From Saprospiraceae bacterium (lineage in GTDB: Bacteria > Bacteroidota > Bacteroidia > Chitinophagales > Saprospiraceae): a stretch of 64,000 nt of DNA. Shown here one piece after another: positions 44,707-54,525 of this stretch. Made by a program: the position numbers and the translations under genes. Numbering within the stretch: position 1 is the first letter of the stretch; every line of letters begins with the position of its first letter. Under the pieces are notes generated by a model. That model did no database searches, was not told the DNA's origin, and saw only the letters and a list, made by a program, of their open reading frames with translations. Where the stretch lies: contig JADJXD010000001.1 of NCBI GenBank assembly GCA_016715985.1, positions 4,712,001 through 4,776,000 on the forward strand. The letters are read 5' to 3'.

Positions 44707-47280
44707 TTAAGGAGTTATCGTTTTTCCAAGGGAAATCATATTGGCAAACAATCTGAATGCACCTGAAACTCCTGCGGGCAATTGTCTGAAAAAACTAAGT
44801 CCTGTATAAATGTAGTGTCCTTCTCCGTGTTTTGCAACTAATAATACACCATCTCTGGCAGGTTCACCCGGATCATTACAAGACAAGACAGCGTCATATT
44901 GACTGTCCCACTCACCGGGAAAGTACAATCCCCTTTCCTGTACCCATCCTTCAAAATCTTTTGAACTGATTATATTGGGCTTATTTAAAATATCATGTTC
45001 AGGCAGTAAAAAGCGCATTTCGGCTTCTTCTACTGCGGTACGACTTCTTGACAACGTAATAGGATAGGGGCCCAGTTCTTTAGTAACCAATCCGTTTGAT
45101 GTGTTATATTGAACTATTACGTTTCCGCCATTTCTGACGTACTCCATGATTTCGGGTTGTTTAAATCTAAGTTGTTCTTCTGTGTTATACGCTCTCACAC
45201 CCAAGATGACAGCATCATATGCAGCCATTTTTTCAGCAGAAATTTCCAATGGTTTTACCAAATCAACCTGATATCCTATTTGTTGTAAACTTTGAGGAAT
45301 CTGATCTCCTGCTCCCATAATATAAGCAATACGTTTTCCTCTTGTTTCTATTTGGATACGACTCAGTTTTGTCTCTGATTGTCTGACGACTGTTTGAAAT
45401 GGAATGTGGCCATAGTTTATATCAATTATTTCGTTTGTAAATTTTTCTCCGTTGGATTCGGCAACAGCCCTGATATACACTTCTTCCTGTTTATTGGGTG
45501 GATAAATTGAAAACCTGAAATTTTTACTCTCCCCTTTTTGATTTAGTTGGAATGTTTGTATTGCAGGAACTGCTTTCCAGCCAACAGGTAATTCAGGAAA
45601 TACAGTTCCGCTTAGATCTGATTTCCAGGCGTGCACTGTCAGTGTAATTTCCACCGGCTTTTCACTGTTAAAAATATAAACAGGTTCTTTTATACTGACA
45701 GTCAATGCCGGAACTATTTCGAGCGGACGATAGGTTTCTCCGTTTTCCGGACTGTTAAATTTATGGACAATATCTTTTTCTATCACTATAATATTTCCGG
45801 CAATGTTCAGATGAAATTGTGCCTTAAGTGTTCTGGGTGTTTCAGGCAGCCCGATTAATGCCTGATCTTCAACATTATATAATCCTAAGCTTCCCTTTTT
45901 GGTCAGCCAATAAGGTGCTGTGTAGGGGAAGTTTTCTTTGACAGGGATATTTGTACTCCACTTAAAACTTTCATTTTGCTCCAGTGTTGATGCAAAAACC
46001 GTGTCAATATTTGAATTGTTCACTTTGATTGACTGTAATATAACATCACCCGGTAGTCTTTTGGTAAGCTCAAAATCTACATTCAGTATTTCTCCTTTTG
46101 TTGCTTTATGTACATTGGTTTTTGCTTCTGCATATAATCCAAGACATGCAGCTATCAGGTCTTTTACCTCTTTGGTCTTTATTTCTTTCCAGAAAGGGTC
46201 TTCTGTTTTTTGGATCAGATTATGAATTTGAATCAGATTCGCAATAGATTTTTCAGGGTTCAGAAAACTAAATTCTTTTAAAGTGACGTCTATCAGTGCA
46301 GTAATTTCTTCTCCTCCATTGACCCGACTCCAGGTAGTGTTTATTCCTTCAAATATATCCTGTTTACCTGCTGGCATATCACCTTTTAAAAGTTCCAGAT
46401 ATTCCATCTGGCTTCCTCTGGTTCCTGTTGACCCGAAGCCCTGACATTTGTGTTTACTTCTGGATTCTGCTGCAATTTCTGTATTGGATTTTCCCAATAA
46501 CGGAAAATAAGTACCTACATCCATGCCCATGAGGGCTGATTTATCCGCTTTTTCAAATTTTTCCTGACTTCCGTAAAACCACCAGCTTGTATTAAAAAAA
46601 ATTCTTCGTGCATTCCATGGCTGTACATATTTCAGGTGCTCTGGGTTCACTTTCGGATCACCGGTTTTATCAAACAGTTCCAATGCTAATTGAGCGGATG
46701 CAGTGTGATGTCCGTGTGTTTCTCCTGAAGTTCTGTGATCAAAACGATTTATGATAACATCAGGACGCATTTTACGGATTGCCCAGACGACATCTGCTTT
46801 TACTTTTTCTGTATCCCAAATTTTTATTGTTTCTTCAGCATTTTTGGAATACCCAAAGTCGTTTGCTCGGGTAAACATCTGATGTCCGTTATCGGTGGTT
46901 CTCGCCATCAATAATTCCTGAGTTCTTAATACACCCAATAATTCACTGATTTCAGTACCGATCAGATTTTGTCCACCATCTCCTCGGGTCAGGGACAAAT
47001 AAGTGGTAAAAGCTTTTTTATCATTTGCAAGGTAGGATATTAGTCTTGTATTTTCATCATCCGGATGGGCAGCAACATAAAGCACAGATCCTAAAAAGTT
47101 GAGTCGTTCCAGATTTTGATAAATTTCACCGGATGTCCATTTGGCAGGAGCCTGAGAAAATAGTCCAACTGTTGTGAAAACACAGTAGATTATAATTAAA
47201 TATCCGGATTTAATATTCTGATTTTTAGAATAAGGAGTTGTTGTCTTTTTTACTGATTGCCAAAAGTGATTTAAATACAT
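44707..47280 (-). CDS. large PIG-L-type deacetylase, exported
   Basis: This 857-residue protein starts with a membrane/signal segment (YLIIIYCVFTTVGLFSQAP). The PIG-L motif AAHPDDENTRL is near residue 70 and the downstream HGHHTASAQLALELF near residue 190, which supplies the third metal ligand. Beyond the 300-residue hydrolase domain are beta-rich immunoglobulin-like parts (about 450-640). The final about 200 residues (KRIAYIMGAGDQIPQSL, NGGNVIVQYNTSNG, HGEGHYIYTGLSFFRQLP) form a class I glutamine-amidotransferase-like Rossmann module. It is probably periplasmic and acts on an N-acetylated sugar conjugate. With the downstream symporter it may serve sugar uptake and processing; this is inference. 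The first signal-like residue could be a later start. Confidence 0.85.
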   Translation of the reverse strand: MYLNHFWQSVKKTTTPYSKNQNIKSGYLIIIYCVFTTVGLFSQAPAKWTSGEIYQNLERLNFLGSVLYVAAHPDDENTRLISYLANDKKAFTTYLSLTRGDGGQNLIGTEISELLGVLRTQELLMARTTDNGHQMFTRANDFGYSKNAEETIKIWDTEKVKADVVWAIRKMRPDVIINRFDHRTSGETHGHHTASAQLALELFDKTGDPKVNPEHLKYVQPWNARRIFFNTSWWFYGSQEKFEKADKSALMGMDVGTYFPLLGKSNTEIAAESRSKHKCQGFGSTGTRGSQMEYLELLKGDMPAGKQDIFEGINTTWSRVNGGEEITALIDVTLKEFSFLNPEKSIANLIQIHNLIQKTEDPFWKEIKTKEVKDLIAACLGLYAEAKTNVHKATKGEILNVDFELTKRLPGDVILQSIKVNNSNIDTVFASTLEQNESFKWSTNIPVKENFPYTAPYWLTKKGSLGLYNVEDQALIGLPETPRTLKAQFHLNIAGNIIVIEKDIVHKFNSPENGETYRPLEIVPALTVSIKEPVYIFNSEKPVEITLTVHAWKSDLSGTVFPELPVGWKAVPAIQTFQLNQKGESKNFRFSIYPPNKQEEVYIRAVAESNGEKFTNEIIDINYGHIPFQTVVRQSETKLSRIQIETRGKRIAYIMGAGDQIPQSLQQIGYQVDLVKPLEISAEKMAAYDAVILGVRAYNTEEQLRFKQPEIMEYVRNGGNVIVQYNTSNGLVTKELGPYPITLSRSRTAVEEAEMRFLLPEHDILNKPNIISSKDFEGWVQERGLYFPGEWDSQYDAVLSCNDPGEPARDGVLLVAKHGEGHYIYTGLSFFRQLPAGVSGAFRLFANMISLGKTITP

Positions 47281-47357
47281 ATTAAAAATATTTATATTTA
47301 TATTTGGTTTTAAAAAAAATAAATATCAACTTTGTGCCGTGATTAATTTGGAATAGT

Positions 47358-47441
47358 ATGTTGATAATTTTGATTACCCTTGGTTCTTTCGTTGTATTAG
47401 GACTTATACTGTTGGGCCAAAAGCTAAAAGCAAAAGGGTAA
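47358..47441 (+). CDS. 27-residue membrane peptide, tentative
   Basis: An ATG-to-TAA frame encodes MLIILITLGSFVVLGLIL followed by LGQKLKAKG, one membrane helix with a basic end. It lies alone on the plus strand in a gap between two minus-strand genes. Composition is peptide-like rather than random, but no ribosome-binding site or conservation can be shown here. Confidence 0.3.
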   Translation: MLIILITLGSFVVLGLILLGQKLKAKG

Positions 47442-47447
47442 AAATTC

Positions 47448-47660
47448 TCAGGAAGGTTTTACTTCCGGCATTTTACAGTCTTCTTCTGGCTTTTTGCCGC
47501 AAACTGTACACTCACCTATTTGATTTTTGAGCATAGGATTATTACTTGAGCAAGTTCCTCTGAACTCATTTCCTGTAATGAGATGCCTTAGATTTATCAT
47601 TAAGAATGATATTCCGAAAAAAAAGAAAATTATGAGAAGTATATATAAAAACTCTTTCAT
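47448..47660 (-). CDS. small membrane protein with cysteine-rich tail (NqrM-like)
   Basis: This 70-residue protein starts MKEFLYILLIIFFFFGISFLMI, one membrane helix, followed by the motif FRGTCSSNNPM and a tail ECTVCGKKPEEDCKMP with four cysteines in total. The helix plus GTC and late cysteine cluster resembles NqrM, which inserts iron into Na+-NQR, but spacing differs. The start at 47660 was chosen because the upstream in-frame codons lie ahead of a better membrane start. Function is uncertain. Confidence 0.55.
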   Translation of the reverse strand: MKEFLYILLIIFFFFGISFLMINLRHLITGNEFRGTCSSNNPMLKNQIGECTVCGKKPEEDCKMPEVKPS

Positions 47661-47807
47661 CTTGTACAATCTTTGTTTCAATAAGGAAATGTTTAAAAAC
47701 AAAACAAATCAGAAAATTTAAGTTTCTGATTTGCTTTGCCCTAATTTTTAAATATACTAACTAAAAAATCTGTTTTTGACAAATTAATTCAGTTAAAATA
47801 CCCAAAT

Positions 47808-48308
47808 TTATTTACCTAACATCTGATTTACACCATCAATAAATTCTTTGGGGGTCGCAGTATATCCTGTTTTACCCAATGCACTGATAGAATACTGATT
47901 ATTGGATGCATCCTTTTGTAAGTCAAAAACCCACACAGTCGGAAAACCCTGAACCTGAAATGCGCTTTGTAAACTTGCGTTTTGTTGCTGTATTTCAGCC
48001 GGAATTTTGAAACTTCTCGGAAAGTCAAGCTCAAGAAGAATGACATTTTTGTCAGCCCATTTCTTGAATTCATCATGAACAAAAACGTTGGCTTTCAGTC
48101 TTTTACACCATCCACACCAATCACTGCCTGTGAAGTTTGCCATAATGGGTTTTCCTGTCTTTTTTGAAAGTGCGTATGCTTCATCCAGATTGACCAGCCA
48201 TCCTTCACTGGATGCAGTGTAGGGTGTTGTTTCCTGTGCGTTGATTCCGGAGAACAGAAGAAACATAAACAATGAAAAAAATGCGAACTTAAAATTTTTT
48301 GTTTTCAA
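47808..48308 (-). CDS. exported thioredoxin-like protein
   Basis: This 166-residue protein has a signal peptide (FAFFSLFMFLLFSGINAQ) and a thioredoxin fold with the active site SDWCGWCKRL near residue 65 (CxxC) and a cis-proline region QGFPTVWVFDLQ near residue 122. The WCGWC variant is typical of Bacteroidota DsbD-gamma or thioredoxin_7-type proteins. It would reduce disulfides in the periplasm. A TATCTTTG -7 element lies at 48348-48355 on the minus strand. Confidence 0.88.
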   Translation of the reverse strand: MKTKNFKFAFFSLFMFLLFSGINAQETTPYTASSEGWLVNLDEAYALSKKTGKPIMANFTGSDWCGWCKRLKANVFVHDEFKKWADKNVILLELDFPRSFKIPAEIQQQNASLQSAFQVQGFPTVWVFDLQKDASNNQYSISALGKTGYTATPKEFIDGVNQMLGK

Positions 48309-48604
48309 AGCCTTAGAATATTTTATGGTGAATGATTAAAAACCTTGCAAAGATATTGATTACCTTTAAATTAAGTAAAACTAGGAATGTTATTGTTTTC
48401 ATAATGAAATTAATTTATATACATCTTAATCATAAAAGTATTTCTAATCTCAGTAAGTCTAAACTCTAAGGATAATCATTTTGTTACAAATTGTGAATGT
48501 ACATACTTTACTGAAACAACCATTTCTGATTTGTCTTAACAAAAAATTATTTGTTTTTTGTAAAAATCGATGCATTTGATTTCTTTATGATCAACTCATT
48601 TTCA

Positions 48605-48612
48605 TATCTTTG
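48605..48612 (+). promoter_or_regulatory. -7 element before desaturase gene
   Basis: TATCTTTG matches the Bacteroidota -7 consensus 25 bases before the ATG. The nearest TTTG (48575-48578) is 26 bases upstream, longer than the usual 19-21. Confidence 0.4.
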
Positions 48613-48637
48613 CAAAGTTTTAAAATTTAATAATTGA

Positions 48638-49660
48638 ATGGATAATATTAAGATTGATCAATCTTTTCTGAAGGGTCTCGCTAAATTTACAAAAACGGAT
48701 AATAAAAAAGCTACTTTACAAATCCTTAACTCCTTTATTCCTTTTGTCCTGCTGTGGGTACTAATGTACTTATCGTTGGATTACAGTTACTGGGTTACTT
48801 TGGGTTTGGGAGTATTAAATGCTTTTTTTCTGGTGCGTATATTTATTATACAGCATGATTGCGGTCACAGGACTTTTTTGAGTAGTTCTAAAGCAAGGAA
48901 TATTGTTGGTTACGTGTGCAGTATTTGCAGTACAATACCTTACCACTATTGGGCAAAATCTCACCATCTTCACCACTCGCACAATGGGCAGTTGGAAATG
49001 AGGGATATCGGCGATATCAATACATTGACAGTTGCTGAATACAGGGAGTTGACATCCTGGGGAAAGTTTAAATACAGGCTTTACAGATCCTGGTTGGTTA
49101 TGTTTGTGCTGGGGCCTTTGTATTATGTCCTGATTCACAACAGATTGCCAATGATTGATATGGATGTTTTTAAAAATGAAAAGTGGAGACTCTGGCTTAA
49201 CAATGCTTTACTTCTTACCTTGTTTTTGATATTGGGTTATTTTTTGGGTTGGGGGAAATTCTTTCTGACACACCTTACAGTTGTTTCTATATTTTCAGTA
49301 ATTGCTATATGGTTTTTTTATGTGCAGCATCAACATGAAGAAGCATATAAACAATGGATTGATAAATGGGATTATCTGACCGCAGCACTTAGAGGCAGTA
49401 CATATTATAAGGTGCCTCGTATTTTTAACTGGCTTACCGGAAATATAGGCATTCACCATATTCATCATTTGAACCCTGCAATTCCCAATTATAATCTTAA
49501 AAAAGCACTGGAAGCAAATCAATGGGTGAATAATTATACCACAATTTTAAGTTTTTGGGACAGCCTTAAACTGGCTTCCAATAAGCTTTGGGATGAATCT
49601 CAGCAACGGATGATCACATTCAAGGAATATTATCAAATGGAAAAATTGGGTTTAGTGTGA
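48638..49660 (+). CDS. membrane fatty acid desaturase (acyl-lipid type)
   Basis: This 340-residue membrane protein has the three histidine boxes of desaturases: HDCGHRTF near residue 73, HHLHHSHNG near residue 109 and HHIHHLNP near residue 273. An extra HQHEE appears near residue 228. These bind the di-iron centre. Four membrane helices alternate with the boxes. The order and spacing fit omega-6/delta-12-type acyl-lipid desaturases of the DesA kind. It introduces a double bond in membrane fatty acids, possibly in response to cold. A -7 element is just upstream. Confidence 0.9.
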   Translation: MDNIKIDQSFLKGLAKFTKTDNKKATLQILNSFIPFVLLWVLMYLSLDYSYWVTLGLGVLNAFFLVRIFIIQHDCGHRTFLSSSKARNIVGYVCSICSTIPYHYWAKSHHLHHSHNGQLEMRDIGDINTLTVAEYRELTSWGKFKYRLYRSWLVMFVLGPLYYVLIHNRLPMIDMDVFKNEKWRLWLNNALLLTLFLILGYFLGWGKFFLTHLTVVSIFSVIAIWFFYVQHQHEEAYKQWIDKWDYLTAALRGSTYYKVPRIFNWLTGNIGIHHIHHLNPAIPNYNLKKALEANQWVNNYTTILSFWDSLKLASNKLWDESQQRMITFKEYYQMEKLGLV

Positions 49661-49666
49661 TTTTTA

Positions 49667-49697
49667 TTGCTTGTCACAAAATAATTGTTTATCTTTG
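49667..49697 (+). promoter_or_regulatory. Bacteroidota-type promoter of DEAD-box helicase gene
   Basis: TTG at 49667-49669 and TATCTTTG at 49690-49697 are 20 bases apart, matching the -33/-7 consensus. The element ends 22 bases before the helicase start. Confidence 0.65.
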
Positions 49698-49719
49698 CGG
49701 CCTTAAATAAAATATACAC

Positions 49720-51390
49720 TTGCAGACATTTAAAGAACTGGGTCTTTCGGAAGATATTTTAAGGACCCTGAACGAGATAGGTTTTGAAATACCTACCGAA
49801 ATACAATACAAATCAATACCCTTATTATTACAAGAAAAGCCTGATTTTATTGGACTTGCGCAGACAGGTACAGGTAAAACAGCCGCTTTTGGATTACCAC
49901 TGATTGAATTTTTTAATCCGGATGATAATAAGATTTTCAGTCTTATTCTCGCACCTACACGAGAACTTGCTCAACAAATTGCTAAAGAATTAGAAATATT
50001 TGCGAAGTATAAAAAGGGCCTGAAAATTCAGGTGGTGTATGGTGGTACACCTATTATGAATAATCTGAGAGACCTCAGAAAAAATATACCGCATATTCTT
50101 GTTGCAACCCCCGGAAGATTACAGGATCTGATTGAGAGAAAGGCAGTAAAGCTGGATCAATTAGATTATTTGGTTCTGGATGAAGCAGATGAAATGCTGA
50201 ATATGGGCTTTCAGGAGGATATCGACAAAATTCTTGAATATACACCGGATACTAAAGTTACCTGGTTGTTTTCAGCTACCATGCCACCTGAAATCAGGAG
50301 AATAGTCGGTACTTACATGGAGAATCCAAAAGAAGTGAGGATTCACTCTGACAGCAAGACAAATGAAAATATTGAGCATAAATATATATACGTCAGTAAA
50401 CACGATAAAGAAGCTGCTCTGAAAAGAGTACTCGATTATCTGACGGATTTTTATGGAGTTGTTTTTTGTAAAACAAAAATGGACACACAGGAACTGGCTG
50501 AATATCTTGAACATGAAGGGTATAGGGCAGAACCACTACACGGTGATTTGTCTCAGGCACAGAGAGATGCCGTGATGGCAAAATTCAGAAATAAAACGAC
50601 TTCCATTCTTGTTGCCACTGACGTAGCTGCAAGAGGAATAGATGTTGATTCACTGACACACGTTGTACATTACTCGCTACCTGAAAATCCGGAATACTAC
50701 ACTCATAGAAGTGGCAGAACCGCAAGAGCCGGTAAAAAAGGTGTTTCGCTTGCAATAGTCACTCCACAGGATATTGGAAGAATCCGATTTTTTGAAAAGT
50801 CAATTGGAGTGGACATCAAACACATAAAAGTGCCTCTTCAATCTCAGATGTATAATAAGAAACTGGAAAAATGGACTGAGAAAGTTTTACATCAGGATAC
50901 ATTGGAGTTGAATGATGAGATGATAGGCAAAGCACTTGAAACATTTGTTGATTTATCCAAGGAAGAATTGGTACAAAGGATACTTGCAATGGAGTTTAAT
51001 AAACTCTATAAAAAAGTGGAAAAAGATGATCTAAATGTTGTATTCCATGCTGACAGCAGAAGTTCAAGAAATGTCGGATCCGGCAGAGATAATTTCAGAG
51101 ACAGAGACAGAGAACGAACAGGTCACAGAAAAGGACAAACATCAAGCGAACATAATGATACATTCTTTATAAACATTGGTAAGATAGATAATATCAACCC
51201 GGGTGTTTTACTTGATATCATTTGTACACACACAGGCATGAATAAAAAGCAAATCGGCAATATCAACATTCAGAAAAGACATAGTCTGGTAGAAGTGGAC
51301 AGACGTTTTGCCAAAAAAATGGAGAGTGCCGGAAAATTGCTGAAATACAGAGGTAGAAAAATTACCATTAATAAAGAGTCAGACAGATAA
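49720..51390 (+). CDS. DEAD-box RNA helicase, DeaD/CsdA type
   Basis: This 556-residue protein has the full helicase core: Q motif (GFEIPTEIQYKSIP), motif I AQTGTGKTAAFG near residue 47, APTRELAQQ, motif II VLDEADEML near residue 152, FSAT, and C-terminal motifs VATDVAARGIDVDSL and HRSGRTARAGKKG near residue 330. Residues about 440-545 form a DbpA-like RNA-binding domain after a basic linker (RDNFRDRDRERTGHRKG). The start is a TTG. It unwinds RNA in ribosome assembly and cold adaptation. Confidence 0.93.
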   Translation: MQTFKELGLSEDILRTLNEIGFEIPTEIQYKSIPLLLQEKPDFIGLAQTGTGKTAAFGLPLIEFFNPDDNKIFSLILAPTRELAQQIAKELEIFAKYKKGLKIQVVYGGTPIMNNLRDLRKNIPHILVATPGRLQDLIERKAVKLDQLDYLVLDEADEMLNMGFQEDIDKILEYTPDTKVTWLFSATMPPEIRRIVGTYMENPKEVRIHSDSKTNENIEHKYIYVSKHDKEAALKRVLDYLTDFYGVVFCKTKMDTQELAEYLEHEGYRAEPLHGDLSQAQRDAVMAKFRNKTTSILVATDVAARGIDVDSLTHVVHYSLPENPEYYTHRSGRTARAGKKGVSLAIVTPQDIGRIRFFEKSIGVDIKHIKVPLQSQMYNKKLEKWTEKVLHQDTLELNDEMIGKALETFVDLSKEELVQRILAMEFNKLYKKVEKDDLNVVFHADSRSSRNVGSGRDNFRDRDRERTGHRKGQTSSEHNDTFFINIGKIDNINPGVLLDIICTHTGMNKKQIGNINIQKRHSLVEVDRRFAKKMESAGKLLKYRGRKITINKESDR

Positions 51391-51448
51391 TTAATAAATA
51401 AAAGTTTCCGGGTAAAATCGTCCGGAGATATCATAAAATTGATACGAA

Positions 51449-53224
51449 ATGGATCCTATCAGAAACATAGCCATTATTGCACACGTTGACCACGGCAAAA
51501 CAACGTTGGTGGACAAAATTATTCATGAATGTAAAGCAATGGATCAAAGAAAAGATACCGGCGAACTTATTCTGGATAATAATGACCTTGAAAGAGAGAG
51601 AGGTATTACTATCCTTTCAAAAAATGTGTCTGTCATGTTTAATGGTGTGAAAATCAACATTATAGATACCCCCGGTCACTCGGATTTCGGAGGTGAAGTT
51701 GAACGTGTACTTAATCTGGCGGATGGAGTTTTGCTGTTGGTAGATGCATTTGAAGGTGCTATGCCACAAACCAGATTTGTATTAAATAAAGCTATAGAAC
51801 TGGGTTTGAAACCTATCGTGGTTATCAATAAAGTGGACAAAGAAAACTGCAGACCGGAAGAAGTACAAAGTGATGTTTTTGACCTGATGTATAACCTCGG
51901 TGCTTCTGAAGAACAATTGGATTTTGTGACGCTTTTCGGATCGAGTAGGGATGGATGGATGAGTTTTGATCATAATATCCGAACCAAAGATATCAAACCT
52001 TTATTGCAGGCCGTTATTGATGTTATACCTGAAGCTCCGTATCATGAAGGTCCGGTACAAATGGGAATTACCTCATTGGATTTTAACGCTTTTCAGGGTA
52101 GACTTGCGATCGGAAGAGTGTACAGGGGGAATCTGGAAGAAAATAAAGACTATTTCCTTTGCAAAAAAGGTGGGGTTCAGAAAAAAGTCAGAGTTAAAGA
52201 GCTTTATGTATTCGAAGGGTTGGGCAAATTGAAAGTGCCTGCTGTGAGAAGCGGTGACTTGTGTGCATTGGTAGGTATCGATGATTTTGAAATCGGGGAT
52301 ACAGTTGCAGACCTGGCTCAACCGGAAGCACTTCCAAGAATTGAAGTCGATGAGCCGACTATGAGTATGTTGTTTACAATAAACACTTCTCCGTTTTTTG
52401 GAAAAGAGGGTAAGTTTGTCACATCACGACACCTGAGAGAAAGGTTATACAAAGAATTGGAAAAAAATCTGGCTCTCCGAATTGAAGATGGGGAAACAGA
52501 AGATAAATTTAATGTTTTCGGAAGAGGAGTACTGCATTTAAGCGTGCTGATTGAGACGATGAGAAGGGAAGGATATGAATTTCAGGTGGGTAAACCACAG
52601 GTAATCATTAAGGAAATAGATGGCGTAAAATGTGAACCAATCGAAACCATGGTCATTGATGTTCCTGAAGAATCTTCCGGGAAAGTGATTGAATTGGTAA
52701 CCCAAAGGAAAGGCTTGCTGAAAGTGATGGAACCGAAAGGAGATGTACAACATCTGGAATTTGAAATTCCGTCGAGGGGAATCATCGGACTTCGTAACAA
52801 TATTCTGACATCTACTTCCGGGGAAGCAGTTATGACACACCGTTTCCTTAATTTTGAACCTTTTAAAGGTGAATTGCCGGGAAGATTAAAAGGTTCTTTG
52901 GTTTCTATGGAACAGGGACAGGCGTTGCCTTTTGCAATTGACAGATTGCAGGACCGAGGGAAGTTTTTTATTGATCCGGGCGAGCAAATTTATGTAGGGC
53001 AGGTACTTGGAGAACACAGCAGAGATAATGATTTGGAAATCAACGTAATCAAAGGCAAAAAATTGACCAACATGAGAGCTTCCGGTTCTGATGAAAATAT
53101 GAAAATTGCTCCCAAGATTCAATTTTCTTTGGAAGAAGCAATGGAGTATATTAGAGATGATGAATATCTGGAAGTGACGCCATTAAGCCTTCGTATGCGG
53201 AAGATTTCTTTCCGTCCGAGCTAA
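51449..53224 (+). CDS. typA: ribosome-binding GTPase TypA/BipA
   Basis: This 591-residue translational GTPase has G1 AHVDHGKTTLVD near residue 10, the RERGITILSKN switch I, G3 DTPGHSDFGGEVE and G4 NKVDKENC. EF-G-like domains III and V follow (RGVLHLSVLIETMRREGYEF), and the BipA-specific C-terminal domain includes KKLTNMRASGSDENMKI. It binds the ribosome at the same site as EF-G and helps assemble the 50S subunit under stress. Length matches the family. It starts 58 bases after the helicase gene. Confidence 0.96.
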   Translation: MDPIRNIAIIAHVDHGKTTLVDKIIHECKAMDQRKDTGELILDNNDLERERGITILSKNVSVMFNGVKINIIDTPGHSDFGGEVERVLNLADGVLLLVDAFEGAMPQTRFVLNKAIELGLKPIVVINKVDKENCRPEEVQSDVFDLMYNLGASEEQLDFVTLFGSSRDGWMSFDHNIRTKDIKPLLQAVIDVIPEAPYHEGPVQMGITSLDFNAFQGRLAIGRVYRGNLEENKDYFLCKKGGVQKKVRVKELYVFEGLGKLKVPAVRSGDLCALVGIDDFEIGDTVADLAQPEALPRIEVDEPTMSMLFTINTSPFFGKEGKFVTSRHLRERLYKELEKNLALRIEDGETEDKFNVFGRGVLHLSVLIETMRREGYEFQVGKPQVIIKEIDGVKCEPIETMVIDVPEESSGKVIELVTQRKGLLKVMEPKGDVQHLEFEIPSRGIIGLRNNILTSTSGEAVMTHRFLNFEPFKGELPGRLKGSLVSMEQGQALPFAIDRLQDRGKFFIDPGEQIYVGQVLGEHSRDNDLEINVIKGKKLTNMRASGSDENMKIAPKIQFSLEEAMEYIRDDEYLEVTPLSLRMRKISFRPS

Positions 53225-53353
53225 GGTTTACATGATTTCACCTTCGTTTCAAAATAATTCAAAGTTTACTGCTTTGCATGGAGTGGTAATATCAATTTGC
53301 ACATTATTTTCTTGACTCTTATAAAGCGGGAAGGTCGTCCCTTTAGGGAAATG

Positions 53354-53433
53354 AGCCTGCCTGACTCCGTAGGCAGGCAGGCCCGCCTGCCCACAGAGTC
53401 GGGCAGGCCCGCCTGCTCCGAAGCGGGCAGGGG
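53354..53433. repeat. GC-rich inverted-repeat block
   Basis: Several overlapping copies of GGCAGGCCCGCCTGC-type sequence, each nearly self-complementary, lie within 80 bases. They stand out sharply from the AT-rich surroundings. The rest of the gap 53225-53573 holds no gene. They may be a mobile intergenic repeat or a terminator cluster after typA, though no T-tract follows. Confidence 0.7.
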
Positions 53434-53573
53434 TTGCAGGATGTAAAATTATTATGTATCAATTACATTTAAATTTAAAGGAGGTGCAATATATTGTACA
53501 CACTTGTACTTAAGCTTTATTTGATGATTTAAAATTATTATTTAGATTTGCCATCTTAAAATATTTTTAGTTT

Positions 53574-54500
53574 ATGCAGCAGCTCACACGCAATATTATG
53601 ATGATCCGACCTGCAAATTTCGGATTCAACGAACAGACAGCGGAAAATAATGCTTTTCAATCCAAAGAAAGTATTCATTCAATTGATGCTTTAAGACAGA
53701 TTGCTATTGAAGAATTTGATGTAATGGTCGCTCTGCTGAGATCAAAAGGAATCAATATTATCGTTATTGAAGATACGCCAGAACCAATAAAGCCGGATGC
53801 AGTATTTCCTAATAACTGGATCAGTTTTCATGAAAACGGAACTTTGATCACCTACCCGATGTTTGCTCCCAACAGAAGAATAGAACGACGTGAAGATATA
53901 ATCGAGAAAATCGAAGAAAAATTCAGAATCAATTACAGGTATTCATTTGAGTTTTATGAAGATGAGGACGAAATATTTCTGGAAGGTACCGGAAGTATGA
54001 TATTTGACAGGGTAAATCATATTGTATATGCTTGTACAAGTCCCCGGACGGATGCAACACTGATTGATAAGTTTAATGTATTGATGGGGACAACCAGTCG
54101 CGTTTTCCGATCAGTGGACAGGAATGGAGAAGATATATATCATACCAATGTAATGATGGCATTGGGCGAAGATTTTGTGGTTATTTGTATGGAAAGTATT
54201 CCGGATGAGGTGAGCAGAAACGAATTACGGAACACATTTGATCTGACCGGAAAGGAAGTGATTGAGATAACTTACAGTCAAATGGAATCATTTGCCGGAA
54301 ATATGCTTGAAGTAAAGGGGGCAGGGGATAAAAGATATCTTGTCATGTCCGAAACTGCTTATAAAAGCCTGACTAAAGAGCAGATTGATACACTTTCAGG
54401 ATTTACCAATATCTTACCAGTCAGCATACCGAATATAGAGAAGTATGGTGGAGGCAGTGTCAGATGTATGATGGCGGAGATATTTTTACCTGAAAAATAA
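53574..54500 (+). CDS. ctlX: amidinotransferase-fold hydrolase, CtlX-like
   Basis: This 308-residue protein has the arginine deiminase/amidinotransferase pentein fold. Early NIMMIRPANFGFN and VFPNNWISFHENG supply substrate-binding acids, FLEGTGSMIFD near residue 137 and the catalytic HTNVMMALG near residue 197 are in place, and the nucleophilic cysteine is in GGSVRCMMAEIF near residue 298. Such proteins in Bacteroidota are annotated CtlX, a hydrolase of citrulline-type ureido compounds. The exact reaction is an inference from family resemblance. Confidence 0.88.
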   Translation: MQQLTRNIMMIRPANFGFNEQTAENNAFQSKESIHSIDALRQIAIEEFDVMVALLRSKGINIIVIEDTPEPIKPDAVFPNNWISFHENGTLITYPMFAPNRRIERREDIIEKIEEKFRINYRYSFEFYEDEDEIFLEGTGSMIFDRVNHIVYACTSPRTDATLIDKFNVLMGTTSRVFRSVDRNGEDIYHTNVMMALGEDFVVICMESIPDEVSRNELRNTFDLTGKEVIEITYSQMESFAGNMLEVKGAGDKRYLVMSETAYKSLTKEQIDTLSGFTNILPVSIPNIEKYGGGSVRCMMAEIFLPEK

Positions 54501-54525
54501 GATAGAATATTAATAAAAACTATAA

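Noticed and set aside
53354..53433. Possible structured RNA or terminator in the GC-rich repeat
   Set aside because: Stems overlap and have no T-tract, and similar GC-rich repeats without function are common. Kept as a repeat only.
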